Assembly (NCBI GenBank): GCA_017437345.1 | Contig: JAFSBJ010000062.1 | Coordinates: forward strand, 1-6,172 | Direction: 5' to 3' | Source of the DNA: Clostridia bacterium | Lineage (GTDB): Bacteria > Bacillota_A > Clostridia > UMGS1810 | DNA length: 6,172 bases | Shown: one piece after another, positions 6,148-6,172 of the stretch | How positions within the stretch are numbered: the first letter of the stretch is position 1 | Layout of the letters: each line of letters starts with the position of its first letter | Notes under the pieces: generated by a model | Seen by the model: only the letters and a program-made list of their open reading frames with translations | What the model was told of the DNA's origin: nothing | Database searches by the model: none | Translations under genes and position numbers: made by a program

Positions 6148-6172
6148 TCGGTAAAATTTAAGAAAAAAGTAA

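Overview
The window looks like chromosomal DNA from an AT-rich, Gram-positive anaerobe of the Clostridia, possibly a gut or rumen lineage. The basis is strong AGGAGG-type ribosome binding sites, sigma-A type promoters, a T-box leader and the clostridial gene order aspS-gatC-gatA-gatB. The exact taxon cannot be read from the sequence. All recognisable genes lie on the minus strand, so transcription runs from high to low coordinates.

Right end (about 6172 to 4580): an intrinsic terminator closes an unseen upstream gene. It is followed by a good promoter and a reading frame with two domains, an N-terminal metallo-beta-lactamase (MBL) fold hydrolase and a C-terminal glycerophosphodiester phosphodiesterase (GDPD). 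The two parts share one frame but are separated by a single in-frame TAG codon. The part after the TAG holds the end of the MBL domain, including its last metal-binding His, and the whole GDPD domain. The locus is therefore a nonsense-interrupted fusion gene or a recoded one.

Middle (about 4490 to 4208): a perfect consensus promoter (TTGACA, 17 nt, TATAAT) drives a T-box leader with a textbook terminator. The most likely specifier codon is AAC (Asn), although the first downstream gene is an aspartyl-tRNA synthetase.

Left (4159 to 1): aspS, gatC, gatA and gatB form a tight operon with gaps of about 31, 19 and 2 nt. AspRS has His at residue 31, as in non-discriminating enzymes that also charge tRNA-Asn. 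With the Asn T-box this points to the indirect pathway: Asp-tRNA(Asn) is made by AspS and amidated by GatCAB. GatB (cut by the window edge) and GatC look normal.

The surprise is GatA. It is open over 400 codons and clearly in the amidase family, but it is short and lacks the catalytic Lys and the cis-Ser pair of the Ser-cisSer-Lys triad, keeping only the nucleophile Ser. It looks like a glutaminase-dead GatA inside an otherwise intact transamidosome operon. This and the amber-split MBL-GDPD gene are the two observations most worth following up.
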